Shown: positions 34,582 through 43,028 of the stretch, piece by piece
How the letters are laid out: every line of letters begins with the position of its first letter
Numbering within the stretch: the stretch's first letter is position 1
Source of the DNA: Pseudomonas sp. efr-133-TYG-5
GTDB taxonomy: Bacteria; Pseudomonadota; Gammaproteobacteria; Pseudomonadales; Pseudomonadaceae
NCBI RefSeq assembly: GCF_030209175.1
Contig: NZ_JARVSM010000010.1
Location: forward strand, 124,001 to 188,000
Direction of reading: 5' to 3'
DNA: 64,000 nt
The notes under the pieces: generated by a model
Seen by the model: only the letters and a program-made list of their open reading frames with translations
Database searches by the model: none
What the model was told of the DNA's origin: nothing
Made by a program: the position numbers and the translations under genes

Positions 34582-35454
34582 GTGAATTTCAACAGCGACA
34601 ACATCGAACTGTTCCTCGCCGTGATCGAACGCGGTTCGTTTTCCGCCGCCGCCCGGGCGTTGGGCAAAGTCCCGTCGGCAGTGAGCATGGGTATCGGCAA
34701 CCTTGAGGCGGAACTCGGCTACGCGCTGTTTGACCGCAGCCACCGCGAACCGCAACCGACGGCTATGGCCCTGACACTGGTGCCGCATGCGCGGCTGATT
34801 GCCGATCAGCTCAAGCAGTTGCGGGTGCATGCGGTGGAGCTGTCGCTGGGGCTGGAGAGCAAGTTGTCGATCGGCGTGGTGGCGGACATCGACCGGCGCC
34901 GCTTGATGGCGGCGATCCGGGCGATTGCCGAGCGCCATCCGTTGCTCGACATCGAAGTGCTCACCGCGCCGCAGGACGATGTGCTGGCGATGCTGCACAA
35001 CGGCCGGGTCAGCCTGTGCCTGGCGTTCGCCGGGCTGAGCATGAACGTGCTGGAACGCTTTCAGTTCGTCGGCAGCGAACGGATGATCGCCACGCTGGCG
35101 GCGGACAGTCCGCTGTTGCAGGGCCAGGATCTGTTTCTCGAAGACCTGGTGCACGTGCGGCAGATTTTCGTCGCCAGCCGCGACTTGCCGATCAGCGAAA
35201 CCCGGCCGCTGGTGGCCGAATCCCACTGGCGCACCGACAGCCTGGAAACGGCGCTGGAGATGGTCGAGGCGGGATTGGGCTGGGGCAATTTTCCGTTGTC
35301 GGTGGTGCAGTCGCGGCTGGATTCGGGGCGCCTGAAGCGGCTGAATTTCCGCAACATCGAGAATGGCCTGGTGCTGCCAGTGCACGCGGTGTGGCTCAAG
35401 AGCCAGCCGCTGCAGAAGGGCGCGCTGGCTCTTGTCGACCTACTCGGTCGCTGA
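34582..35454 (+). CDS. LysR-family regulator, divergent to PACE gene
   Basis: This 290-aa LysR protein starts with GTG at 34582, eight bases after AGG. The HTH lies near residues 18-40 (GSFSAAARALGKVPSAVSMG), and the substrate domain follows from about residue 90 (LSIGVVADIDRRRLMAAIRAI). Position suggests it controls the divergent PACE transporter, as AceR does; the inducer would then be a polyamine or biocide. The octamer TTATTGAT occurs just before the start and also in the second LysR/PACE intergenic region. Confidence 0.85.
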   Translation: MNFNSDNIELFLAVIERGSFSAAARALGKVPSAVSMGIGNLEAELGYALFDRSHREPQPTAMALTLVPHARLIADQLKQLRVHAVELSLGLESKLSIGVVADIDRRRLMAAIRAIAERHPLLDIEVLTAPQDDVLAMLHNGRVSLCLAFAGLSMNVLERFQFVGSERMIATLAADSPLLQGQDLFLEDLVHVRQIFVASRDLPISETRPLVAESHWRTDSLETALEMVEAGLGWGNFPLSVVQSRLDSGRLKRLNFRNIENGLVLPVHAVWLKSQPLQKGALALVDLLGR

Positions 35455-35492
35455 ACATTGCGCAGATCCCTTTGTGGGAGCGAGCTCAGAGG

Positions 35493-36524
35493 TCAGGTAC
35501 TTTCGCGAATCTTCAGTTCGAAGCCCATGTCTTCCACCGGTCGTGCCACCGTGTTGCCCGCCATCAACGTCAGCATCTGCTCCGCCGCACGCCGACCAAT
35601 CGCCTCGCGCGGGGTATTGATGCTGCTCAGGCGCGGCACCATGTGCTCGGACATCGGCAGGTCGTTGAAACCCAGGATCGCCACTTGCTCGGGAATCCTG
35701 ATGCCGTGGCGCAAGGCCTCGAGCAACGCGCCCTGGGCCAGGTCGTCGTTGCCGAAGAAGATTGCATCGACGTCCGGATGCGCCGCCAGCAGTTGCAGGA
35801 ACAGCTCGCCGCCCAGGCCCACCGACGAGGCGCGCGGGGTCAGCACTTCCAGGTCCGGGTCGTAGCGACCGGCCTTCTGCAGGGCCTTGCGGAAACCTTC
35901 GCCGCGCAGCAGGGTGCGCTGGTCGAGCTGCGCGCCGATGTAGGCCAGGCGCTGGCGTCCGCGCGACAGCAGGTGCTCGGCGGCCGTCTCGCCGGCATTG
36001 AGCTGGGAGAAACCCACGCAATTGACGCCGGCCGCGCTGTCCAGCTCCATCATGTACACGCAGGGAATGTTGCTGGCCTCGATCATCCGCCGCGAACTTT
36101 CGGTGCGGTCGAAACCGGTCAGCAGAAACCCGCGTGGCTGATAGGCCATGTAGTTGCGCAGCAGGTTTTCTTCTTCATCGCGCGAGTAGTGGAAGTTGCC
36201 GATCAGCACTTCGAAGCCCTTGGGCGTCAGCACGCGGTGAATGGCTTCCAGGGTGTCGATGAACAGCAGGTTGGACAGCGATGGCACCAGCACCACCACC
36301 GAATGGCTCTGCGCCGAGGCCAGGGCGCGGGCGGCGGGGTTGACCACGTAATTGAGTTCGGTGGCGGCTTTCTGCACTTTTTCCACCAGTTCGGTGGCGA
36401 CGGTGCTGACCCCGCGCAACGCGCGGGAGGCGGTAATCGGGCTGACCCCGGCCAGGCGGGCAACTTCATTGAGGGTGGGACGGCCGGTGGTGCGGGTATT
36501 TTTATCGTTTTTAGGGGTGGTCAT
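35493..36524 (-). CDS. gntR: Gluconate repressor GntR (LacI family)
   Basis: This 343-aa LacI-family repressor starts at the ATG at 36524. The N-terminal HTH is TLNEVARLAGVSPITASRAL near residue 17, with hinge NPAARALASAQS near 61-72, followed by the type I periplasmic-binding fold. In Pseudomonas, GntR represses gluconate uptake genes and its own gene and is released by gluconate or its phosphate. It is divergent from gntK-gntP; an operator copy lies 30 bases upstream of its start. The identity follows from sequence type and this context. Confidence 0.93.
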   Translation of the reverse strand: MTTPKNDKNTRTTGRPTLNEVARLAGVSPITASRALRGVSTVATELVEKVQKAATELNYVVNPAARALASAQSHSVVVLVPSLSNLLFIDTLEAIHRVLTPKGFEVLIGNFHYSRDEEENLLRNYMAYQPRGFLLTGFDRTESSRRMIEASNIPCVYMMELDSAAGVNCVGFSQLNAGETAAEHLLSRGRQRLAYIGAQLDQRTLLRGEGFRKALQKAGRYDPDLEVLTPRASSVGLGGELFLQLLAAHPDVDAIFFGNDDLAQGALLEALRHGIRIPEQVAILGFNDLPMSEHMVPRLSSINTPREAIGRRAAEQMLTLMAGNTVARPVEDMGFELKIREST

Positions 36525-36553
36525 CGGGCGGCTTGCCAAACAAAAATCAAGGC

Positions 36554-36567
36554 ACTAAGGTAGCGCT
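36554..36567. promoter_or_regulatory. GntR operator 1 (gntR promoter)
   Basis: ACTAAGGTAGCGCT matches the GntR consensus AC-N-AAG-N-TAGCGCT (from memory) at every fixed base. It lies in the gntR leader, so it supports autoregulation. Confidence 0.75.
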
Positions 36568-36705
36568 GTCCTGATGCAGCTGCAAATGCGTGAGCGAGGT
36601 CCTGCCTGATCCTCGCTTTTTGGCGTTGGGGACAAACCTGCTGCAACCCAAAAAAACGACAAGAAGGCGTCGGCAACTTCTGCCTGTGCACTAGAGTCAT
36701 AGCTA

Positions 36706-36719
36706 GCAAAGGTAGCGCT
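36706..36719. promoter_or_regulatory. GntR operator 2 (gntK promoter)
   Basis: GCAAAGGTAGCGCT, one mismatch to the same consensus, ends 21 bases before the gntK ATG. It shares AAGGTAGCGCTGTC with operator 1. Confidence 0.72.
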
Positions 36720-36740
36720 GTCTGCGCGCTGAGGTGTTAC

Positions 36741-37274
36741 ATGAATCACTCCATCACCGCCCTGGTCATCATGGGCGTTGCCGGTTGCGGCAAGACGTGC
36801 GTCAGCGAGGCCCTGTGCCAATTGAGCGGCGCCACTGCCATTGAAGGCGATACTTTTCATCCGGCCGCCAACATCGAAAAGATGAGCGCGGGGATCCCCC
36901 TGAATGACGACGACCGTGCCGGCTGGCTCGACAGCCTGTGCGTCGAGCTGCGTCGCGTCGATGCGCTCGGCGAGCGTCCGGTGCTGACCTGCTCGGCCCT
37001 CAAGCACAGTTATCGCGAAGTGCTGCGCAGCGCCTTGCCGGGCCTGGGCTTCGTATTCCTCGAACTGACCCCTGAAGTGGCCGCCGAGCGTGTGTCGCAC
37101 CGCCCGGGGCATTTCATGCCGGCCACGCTGATCGAAAGTCAGTTCGCCACCCTCGAATCGCCCAAGGGCGAGCCGTTGACGCTGGCCCTCAATGCCTCGA
37201 TCCACAGCGTCGAAGAACTCGCCGCCCAGGCCCACGTCTGGTGGCTGGCGCACGGCCTGAAGCAGGCGGTATGA
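36741..37274 (+). CDS. gntK: Gluconokinase
   Basis: This 177-aa P-loop kinase phosphorylates gluconate to 6-phosphogluconate. The Walker A is MGVAGCGKTCVSE near residue 11, followed by GDTFHPAANIEKMSAGIPL near 36 and the block SALKHSYREVLR; SHRPGHFMP near 117 is typical of GntK. It feeds the Entner-Doudoroff pathway whose zwf-pgl-eda part is earlier in this window. It is 82 bases upstream of gntP, with another operator between the two. Confidence 0.95.
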   Translation: MNHSITALVIMGVAGCGKTCVSEALCQLSGATAIEGDTFHPAANIEKMSAGIPLNDDDRAGWLDSLCVELRRVDALGERPVLTCSALKHSYREVLRSALPGLGFVFLELTPEVAAERVSHRPGHFMPATLIESQFATLESPKGEPLTLALNASIHSVEELAAQAHVWWLAHGLKQAV

Positions 37275-37282
37275 GTGTGCAC

Positions 37283-37296
37283 ATGCAGATAGCGCT
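37283..37296. promoter_or_regulatory. GntR operator 3 (gntP leader)
   Basis: ATGCAGATAGCGCT keeps the TAGCGCT core and the following GTCC of operator 1. It lies between gntK and gntP, so gntP may have its own GntR-controlled promoter. Confidence 0.6.
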
Positions 37297-37325
37297 GTCC
37301 TTACGACTTCTGATTAACCCGCTTT

Positions 37326-37340
37326 AATAACAACAACAAA
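37326..37340 (+). promoter_or_regulatory. Candidate Crc/Hfq (CA) motif cluster, gntP leader
   Basis: AATAACAACAACAAA holds three overlapping AANAANAA matches just before the CAGGAG ribosome-binding site of gntP. Confidence 0.5.
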
Positions 37341-37356
37341 CCAGGAGACACCCCCA

Positions 37357-38709
37357 ATGTTTGGCATGTCCCACGACGCCTACCTGCTGCTAGATGCAGT
37401 GGTCACGGTGATCGGACTCATCGTCCTGATCACCAAGTTCAAGATTCACCCGTTCATTTCCCTGACCATCGCCGCGGCGTTCCTGGGCCTGACCTCGGGC
37501 ATGCCGATCGGCACCATCATCAAGGCGTTCCAGGACGGCTTCGGTGGCGTGCTCGGTTTTGTCGGCATCATCCTCGCGCTGGGCACCATGCTCGGCAAAA
37601 TGATGGCCGAATCCGGCGGTGCCGATCAGATCGCCCAGACCCTGATCCGCGCCTTCGGCAAGGACAAGGTGCAGTGGGCGATGATGTTCGCCGCGTTCCT
37701 GGTGGGTATCCCGCTGTTCTTCGAAATCGGCTTCGTGCTGCTGATTCCGCTGGTGTTCATCGTCGCCCGGCGCACCGGCGTGTCGATCATCAAGATCGGT
37801 ATCCCGCTGCTAGCCGGCCTGTCCGCGGTGCACGGCCTGGTGCCGCCGCACCCGGGCCCGCTGCTGGCCATCGGGGTGTTCGGTGCCGACATCGGCAAGA
37901 CCATCCTCTACGGTCTGATCGTTGCGTTGCCGACCGCGATCATCGCCGGTCCGATCTTCGGTACGTTCATCGCCAAGCACATTCCCGGCACGCCGAATCA
38001 GGAACTGGTCGATCAACTGGCCCGTGAAACCGACTCGCAGAACCTGCCGAGTTTCAGCATCACCCTGGTCACCGTGCTGTTGCCGGTGTTCCTGATGCTG
38101 CTGAAAACCTTCGCTGACGTGGCACTGCCGGACGGGCATTTCTTCCGCACCTGGATGGACATGATCGGTCACCCGATCTCGGCGCTGCTGCTGGCATTGC
38201 TGCTGTCGCTGTACACCTTCGGTCACAAGCAGGGCATCGGCTCCCAGCAGATGCTCAAGTGGCTCGATGCAAGCCTGGCCCCGACCGCCGCGATCATCCT
38301 GATCATCGGTGCCGGTGGTGGCTTCAAGCAGATGCTGGTGACCAGCGGCGTGGGCGACGTGATCGGTCACATGGCGGTCAGTGCGCAGATTTCGCCGATC
38401 CTGCTGGCGTGGCTGGTGGCGGCGGTGATCCGTATCGCCACCGGTTCGGCCACCGTGGCAACCATCACCGGCGCGGGCATCGTGGTGCCGGTGGTGGGGA
38501 TGATTCCGGGCGTGAACCGTGAGCTGCTGGTGCTGGCGACCGGTGCCGGGTCGCTGATCCTGTCCCACGTCAATGACGCCGGTTTCTGGCTGGTCAAGCA
38601 GTACTTCAACATGACCGTGGCGGAAACCTTCAAGACCTGGACCGCGATGGAAACCATCCTGTCGGTGGTGGGCCTGGGCTTTATCCTGCTGCTGTCGCTG
38701 TTCGTTTAA
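37357..38709 (+). CDS. gntP: Gluconate permease (GntP family)
   Basis: This 450-aa H+ symporter has about 12-14 membrane helices. Family blocks: HPFISLTIAAAFLGLTSGMP near residue 31, the conserved AGLSAVHGLVPPHPGPLLAI near 150 and the C-terminal ILSHVNDAGFWLVKQYFN near 407, which is a good GntP signature. It imports gluconate for GntK. CAGGAG sits nine bases before the ATG. A perfect terminator follows. Confidence 0.95.
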   Translation: MFGMSHDAYLLLDAVVTVIGLIVLITKFKIHPFISLTIAAAFLGLTSGMPIGTIIKAFQDGFGGVLGFVGIILALGTMLGKMMAESGGADQIAQTLIRAFGKDKVQWAMMFAAFLVGIPLFFEIGFVLLIPLVFIVARRTGVSIIKIGIPLLAGLSAVHGLVPPHPGPLLAIGVFGADIGKTILYGLIVALPTAIIAGPIFGTFIAKHIPGTPNQELVDQLARETDSQNLPSFSITLVTVLLPVFLMLLKTFADVALPDGHFFRTWMDMIGHPISALLLALLLSLYTFGHKQGIGSQQMLKWLDASLAPTAAIILIIGAGGGFKQMLVTSGVGDVIGHMAVSAQISPILLAWLVAAVIRIATGSATVATITGAGIVVPVVGMIPGVNRELLVLATGAGSLILSHVNDAGFWLVKQYFNMTVAETFKTWTAMETILSVVGLGFILLLSLFV

Positions 38710-38721
38710 GCGCGAACGCAA

Positions 38722-38759
38722 GGCACAAAAAAACCGCAGCGATGCGGTTTTTTTGTGCC
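38722..38759. terminator. Bidirectional rho-independent terminator after gntP
   Basis: A 17-base perfect stem (38722-38738 with 38743-38759) has A-runs and T-runs on both strands, so it could serve gntP and the convergent alaC gene. Confidence 0.9.
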
Positions 38760-38787
38760 CGACGATATCAGGATGCATGCATTACCC

Positions 38788-38879
38788 CTGTGGGAGCGGG
38801 CTTGCTCGCGAAAGCGGTGTGTCAGTCGCTGAAAATGTTGACTGAAACGACGCCTTCGCGAGCAAGCCCGCTCCCACAG
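38788..38879. repeat. REP-type inverted repeat pair (gcgggcttgctcgc class)
   Basis: Arms of 25 bases (38788-38812 and 38855-38879) are perfect complements; core tgggagcgggcttgctcgcgaa is a variant of the first class. Confidence 0.83.
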
Positions 38880-38890
38880 GAGGATAGGTG

Positions 38891-40108
38891 TCAGGCAGTG
38901 GTTTTCGGGGCCAGGCCATCGGTGCGGAACATCCCGCGAATGCCGCGCACCGCTTGACGAATGCGGTCCTGGTTTTCGATCAGCGCGAAGCGCACGTGAT
39001 CATCGCCATACTCACCAAAACCCACCCCCGGCGAGACGCAGACCTTGGCCTCGGCCAGCAGTTTCTTGGCGAACTCCAGCGAGCCGAGGTGCGCGTAGGC
39101 CTCGGGAATCTTCGCCCAGACGTACATCGAGGCTTTCGGATTCTCGACCATCCAGCCCAGTTCGTGCAGGCCCTTGACCAGCACGTTGCGGCGCTGCCGA
39201 TACTGCTCGGCGATGTCGCGCACGCACTGCTGATCGCCTTCCAGCGCAGCAATCGCGGCCACCTGCAGCGGGGTGAAGGTGCCGTAGTCGTGGTAGCTCT
39301 TGATCCGCGCCAGGGCGCTGACCAGCTCCGGGTTGCCGACCATGAACCCGATGCGCCAACCGGCCATGTTGTAGCTCTTGGACAGGGTGAAGAACTCCAC
39401 CGCGATGTCCTTGGCGCCCGGCACCTGCATGATCGACGGGGCTTTCCAGCCGTCGTAGACGATGTCGGCGTAGGCCAGGTCATGTACCACCAGTACGTCG
39501 TACTGCTTGGCGAGGGCGATCACCCGTTCGAAGAAGTCCAACTCGACGCACTGCGCGGTCGGGTTGGAGGGAAAGCCGAGGATCATCATCTTCGGCTTCG
39601 GGATCGAACCGCGGATGGCCCGTTCCAGTTCGGCGAAGAAGTCCACGCCCGGTACCAGCGGCACCGAACGCACCTGGGCGCCGGCAATTACCGCACCGTA
39701 GATGTGAATCGGGTAGCTCGGGTTCGGCACCAGAACCGTGTCGCCCTGGTCCAGGGTCGCCAGCATCAGGTGCGCCAGGCCCTCCTTGGAACCGATGGTG
39801 ACAATGGCTTCGCTTTCCGGGTCGATATCGACCGCGTAGCGTTGCTTGTACCAGTTGGAAATCGCCCGGCGCAGGCGTGGAATGCCCTTGGACGTGGAGT
39901 AACCGTGGGTGTCTTCGCGTTGGGCAACCTGTACGAGTTTGTCGACGATGTGCGGCGGCGTGGCCCCGTCGGGGTTGCCCATGCTCAGGTCGATGATGTC
40001 TTCACCACGACGCCGCGCGGCCATCTTCAGCTCGGCGGTGATGTTGAAAACGTAGGGGGGGAGTCGATCAATGCGCGCAAAGCGGCGCGGCGAACCTTGT
40101 TCAGCCAT
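38891..40108 (-). CDS. alaC: Alanine transaminase AlaC
   Basis: This 405-aa class I PLP aminotransferase is almost identical in pattern to E. coli AlaC: FARIDRLPPYVFNITAELKM at the start, SMGNPDGATPPHIVDKL, YGTFTPLQVAAIAALEGDQQ, and SKSYNMAGWRIGFMVGN with the Schiff-base Lys near residue 242. It makes alanine from pyruvate and glutamate. The identification is strong from sequence alone. It converges with gntP and is divergent from the lysE-type gene. Confidence 0.93.
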   Translation of the reverse strand: MAEQGSPRRFARIDRLPPYVFNITAELKMAARRRGEDIIDLSMGNPDGATPPHIVDKLVQVAQREDTHGYSTSKGIPRLRRAISNWYKQRYAVDIDPESEAIVTIGSKEGLAHLMLATLDQGDTVLVPNPSYPIHIYGAVIAGAQVRSVPLVPGVDFFAELERAIRGSIPKPKMMILGFPSNPTAQCVELDFFERVIALAKQYDVLVVHDLAYADIVYDGWKAPSIMQVPGAKDIAVEFFTLSKSYNMAGWRIGFMVGNPELVSALARIKSYHDYGTFTPLQVAAIAALEGDQQCVRDIAEQYRQRRNVLVKGLHELGWMVENPKASMYVWAKIPEAYAHLGSLEFAKKLLAEAKVCVSPGVGFGEYGDDHVRFALIENQDRIRQAVRGIRGMFRTDGLAPKTTA

Positions 40109-40247
40109 TGTTGCCTCGGATAACGTAAGCGCCCGGAACCGTCCGAGCGACGCTGGTCACTGCGGTGACCTGTGGCGGAAGATAAGGGCTGTGATGGCAG
40201 ACTGTCCAGCCTGCGTACAAACAAATTTTTCCCAAGGAAATCGGTAG

Positions 40248-40910
40248 ATGGAATTCACCAGCGGCTTCTTGCTGAGCCTCTCGCTGTGCCTGGACATCGG
40301 CGTGGCCAACATCGCAATGATCACGCTGGCGATGCAGCGCGGCTACTTTCAGGGTTTTGCGCTGGGCCTCGGCACCTGCGTCGGCGACCTGATCTACGCG
40401 GTGCTGGCGCTGGCCGGGATGACCGTGCTGTTGCAGTACGAAACCGTGCGCTGGGTGCTGTGGATCGGTGGTTCGGCACTGCTGATCTACTTTGCGGCGA
40501 AGATGATCTATTCGGCGATTCACCACGAGGCGCAGTTGGCGGCGACGGCGCAGGTGGGGCAGAACTCGCATCGCAAGGCGTTCTTTCGCGGGATCTTCCT
40601 CGCCATGTCCTCGCCGAGTGCGATGCTCTGGTTCGCCGCGGTTGGCGGCACGTTGATCGCCCGTTCCGGTGGCACCGGCCCGCTCGGTTCGGCGCTGTTC
40701 CTCAGCGGTTTCCTCTGCGCCGGGCTGCTGTGGTCGGCCGGCCTGTGCTTCGCCGCGAGTCACGGCGGCAAGCTGCTGGGTGACAAGCTGTTGCGTTACT
40801 CCTACCTGGCATCGGCGGCGATCTTCTGCTATTTCGCGGTATACGTGATCGTATCCGGTTATAACGAGTTCGTCGGTTCCGGCGCCGCCGATCAGCTGCA
40901 CGCGCTGTAA
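40248..40910 (+). CDS. LysE-family amino-acid exporter
   Basis: This 220-aa membrane protein has about six hydrophobic segments and the LysE/RhtB start FLLSLSLCLDIGVANIAMIT and LGLGTCVGDLIYAVLALAG. The family exports basic amino acids, homoserine, threonine or leucine; substrate is not readable. It lies alone, 139 bases from alaC on the other strand, and its stop is followed by a terminator shared with the next gene's leader. Confidence 0.85.
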   Translation: MEFTSGFLLSLSLCLDIGVANIAMITLAMQRGYFQGFALGLGTCVGDLIYAVLALAGMTVLLQYETVRWVLWIGGSALLIYFAAKMIYSAIHHEAQLAATAQVGQNSHRKAFFRGIFLAMSSPSAMLWFAAVGGTLIARSGGTGPLGSALFLSGFLCAGLLWSAGLCFAASHGGKLLGDKLLRYSYLASAAIFCYFAVYVIVSGYNEFVGSGAADQLHAL

Positions 40911-40920
40911 CAGTGCAAAT

Positions 40921-40961
40921 GGGGTTTGGCTTCTATACTCCCAGCCGAACCCCCTTTTTTT
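40921..40961 (+). terminator. Rho-independent terminator of the lysE-type gene
   Basis: Stem ggggtttggct (40921-40931) with agccgaacccc (40943-40953), one mismatch, followed by seven T (40955-40961). Confidence 0.85.
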
Positions 40962-40978
40962 GTGCCAGGAGTCGAGTC

Positions 40979-41473
40979 ATGGATGAGCAAAAACGCGTCG
41001 AAGTGGCTGAACCTCGCTTCGAACATGGACACTTCCTGCTGATTGCAGGTTTTCGCGGTCGCTTTACCCAGGACACCGCCAAGGACATTCCCGCGTTATG
41101 GGAAAAATTCCTCCCGCATCTGGGGCGAATCCCCGGGCAAAAAGGCGAAGTGACCTACGGGGTCTGCTGCAATTTCGACGGCCAGGGTGGCTTCGATTAC
41201 ATCGCCGGCGTAGAGATCAGCAAACTCGACGAGCTGCCACAGGATGTGTACCAGTGGGTCGAGGTGCTGCCGCGCCAGTACGCGGTGTTCGAGCATAAAG
41301 GGCCGCTGGCGCAGTTGCCGCAGACCCTGCAGTACATCTACAAGACCTGGCTGCCGACCTCCCACTACGTGGAACTCAATGCCCCGGAGCTGGAGCGCTA
41401 CAGCGCCGATTTCAACCCGAAGCTGCACACCGGCAAGCTGGAAATCTGCGTCCCGGTCGACAGCAAATCCTGA
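40979..41473 (+). CDS. GyrI-like / AraC-effector-binding-domain protein
   Basis: This 164-aa protein starts MDEQKRVEVAEPRFEHG at the ATG at 40979, after CAGGAG. It is a stand-alone SOUL/GyrI-like ligand-binding domain: LIAGFRGRF near residue 22, GEVTYGVCCNFDG near 57, WVEVLPRQYAVFEHKGPLA near 91. Related domains bind drugs or hydrophobic ligands, or bind DNA gyrase (GyrI). Role here unknown. A frame upstream is in the terminator and should not be used. Confidence 0.8.
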   Translation: MDEQKRVEVAEPRFEHGHFLLIAGFRGRFTQDTAKDIPALWEKFLPHLGRIPGQKGEVTYGVCCNFDGQGGFDYIAGVEISKLDELPQDVYQWVEVLPRQYAVFEHKGPLAQLPQTLQYIYKTWLPTSHYVELNAPELERYSADFNPKLHTGKLEICVPVDSKS

Positions 41474-41482
41474 GCCGACACA

Positions 41483-41511
41483 CCTGGGGCGGATCAAACA
41501 TCCGCCCCAGG
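41483..41511. terminator. Strong hairpin between convergent genes
   Basis: Twelve-base perfect stem cctggggcggat / atccgccccagg (41483-41494, 41500-41511) with loop caaac. It lies between the GyrI-like gene and the reverse-strand 38-aa gene, so it may end both. Confidence 0.75.
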
Positions 41512-41514
41512 CTT

Positions 41515-41631
41515 TCAACCGCGCTTGCCCTTGCCAACCCGTCGCGCCCGCAACAGGTCGATGCCCAGGGTGACAAAGCCGAACGTACTGATGCCCAACA
41601 CCATCAACAGGCCGATCTCAACGCTGCTCAT
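41515..41631 (-). CDS. Small single-span membrane protein, 38 aa
   Basis: The reverse-strand frame encodes 38 residues: MSSVEIGLLMVLGISTFGFV, then TLGIDLLRARRVGKGKRG. A hydrophobic helix (residues 6-26) is followed by a strongly basic tail, the positive-inside pattern of a small inner-membrane protein. GAGGAAAA lies nine bases upstream. It is flanked by a perfect hairpin. I do not recognise the family; small proteins of this layout often regulate or stabilise transporters. Confidence 0.6.
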   Translation of the reverse strand: MSSVEIGLLMVLGISTFGFVTLGIDLLRARRVGKGKRG

Positions 41632-41796
41632 AAGCGGTTTTCCTCAAGGGTGGTCAGAGACACCCCTGAGAAATAGCCGCCCGCGAAGGCGAAGAAAAGC
41701 GCGTATACGCAGGCTTTACGCCGCCCGTGCGGATCGATATGAACACCTTATTCCTTTATGCTTTGCGCACTTTTCTCCGCTGATTTTCGAGCTGCC

Positions 41797-42285
41797 ATGA
41801 ACACCGTCATCCGCAACGTCACCCCCGCCGACCTGGACCGCTGCTACGCCATCGAAACCGTTGCCTACGAAGGCGACGAGGCCGCCACTCGCGAGAAGAT
41901 CGCCACGCGCATCGCCACCTGGCCAGAGGGTTTCATCGTCGCCGAGGTGGACGGTGTGGTCGCCGGGTTCATCAACTCGGGTGCGGCGTTTGCCGTGCAG
42001 ATGTCCGACGAGGCGTTCAAGGAACTGATCGGCCACGATCCACAGGGGCCCAACGTGGTGATCATGTCGGTGGTGGTGCACCCGGATTATCAGGGCCAGG
42101 GCCTGGCCAAGCGCTTGCTGGGCGAGTTCATCGAGCGCATGCGCGGCCTGAGCAAGGCGACGATTCATTTGATGTGCAAGGAACAGCACATCCCGCTGTA
42201 TGCCGGGTTTGGCTTTGCCTACATCAAGCCGTCGGAGTCGGACCATGGCGGGATGGCCTGGCACGAAATGATCCTCACTTTGTAA
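41797..42285 (+). CDS. GNAT-family acetyltransferase
   Basis: This 162-aa GNAT protein starts MNTVIRNVTPADLDRCY at the ATG at 41797. The acetyl-CoA block reads MSVVVHPDYQGQGLAKRLL near residue 90, and LYAGFGFAYIKPSES near 132 ends the fold. The length and FIV...EVDG pattern suggest an arylalkylamine-N-acetyltransferase-like or general GNAT; substrate unknown. Confidence 0.83.
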   Translation: MNTVIRNVTPADLDRCYAIETVAYEGDEAATREKIATRIATWPEGFIVAEVDGVVAGFINSGAAFAVQMSDEAFKELIGHDPQGPNVVIMSVVVHPDYQGQGLAKRLLGEFIERMRGLSKATIHLMCKEQHIPLYAGFGFAYIKPSESDHGGMAWHEMILTL

Positions 42286-42378
42286 CCTGTGGAAGCTGGC
42301 TTGCCAGCGATAGCGGTGGGTCAGTCGACATCAAGGTTTGATGTGCCGACGCCATCGCTGGAAGCCAGCTCCCACAGG
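42286..42378. repeat. REP-type inverted repeat pair (gctggcttgccagc class)
   Basis: Arms at 42286-42311 and 42354-42378 pair with one indel. They sit between convergent genes. Confidence 0.8.
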
Positions 42379-42403
42379 CTCTAGCGGTGTTGCAATTCCC
42401 CGT

Positions 42404-43009
42404 TCAGTAGAGGGTGTCGATTACCCGCTTCGGTGCTTCGCGGTCGTAGGCCTCGGCATCGAACTGCCCATCGTTCAGGCGTTTGTGAAACGCGCCCGCA
42501 GAGGGCAGCGCCGAGCGCGGCAGGTGGGTCTCGGGGTTCCACGCATCGGAACGTACAAACGCTTTCGAGCAGTGGAAGAACGCTGCCTCGACCTTCACCA
42601 GCAACACGCTTTTCGCCGGTTTGCCATTCACCGCGAAGCTCTCCAGCAAGGCCGGTTCGGCACTGATGGTCGCGGTGCCATTGACCCGCAACGTCTCGCC
42701 GATGCCCGGAATGATGAACAGCAGCGACACCCGTGGATCGTGCAGCACGTTGCGCAGGGTATCGATGCGGTTATTGCCCGGGCGATCGGGCAAGGCCAGG
42801 GTGCGCTCGTCGATAATCCGTACGAACCCCGGCGTATCGCCGCGCGGCGAACCGTCGAGGCCGTCGGCGCCCACCGAGCTGACGACCACCAGCGGCGAGG
42901 CGCGCACCATCGCCTGATAATCCTCGTTGAGAAAAGCGATCTGCTTGCGCACTGCGCGTTCGTGCGGCAGACCGTAAATGGCTTCCAGTGCTTCGATTGA
43001 ATCGATCAT
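42404..43009 (-). CDS. Pyridoxamine 5'-phosphate oxidase-like FMN flavoprotein
   Basis: This 201-aa split-barrel flavoprotein starts MIDSIEALEAIYG at the ATG at 43009, behind AGGGAAG. The cofactor pattern is seen as VVVSSVGADGLDGSPRGD near residue 41 and LALPDRPGNNRIDTL near 71, with VSLLFIIPGIGETLRVNG after it. It resembles the MSMEG_1061-like PPOX group; the substrate is unknown. It follows an acetyltransferase gene on the same strand at 19 bases. Confidence 0.8.
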   Translation of the reverse strand: MIDSIEALEAIYGLPHERAVRKQIAFLNEDYQAMVRASPLVVVSSVGADGLDGSPRGDTPGFVRIIDERTLALPDRPGNNRIDTLRNVLHDPRVSLLFIIPGIGETLRVNGTATISAEPALLESFAVNGKPAKSVLLVKVEAAFFHCSKAFVRSDAWNPETHLPRSALPSAGAFHKRLNDGQFDAEAYDREAPKRVIDTLY

Positions 43010-43028
43010 CGTGCTTCCCTTTGATGAT

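Noticed and set aside
41601..41800. Forward 91-codon frame at 41525-41800
   Set aside because: It overlaps the GNAT start and the reverse 38-aa gene and has no ribosome site or pattern of a protein.
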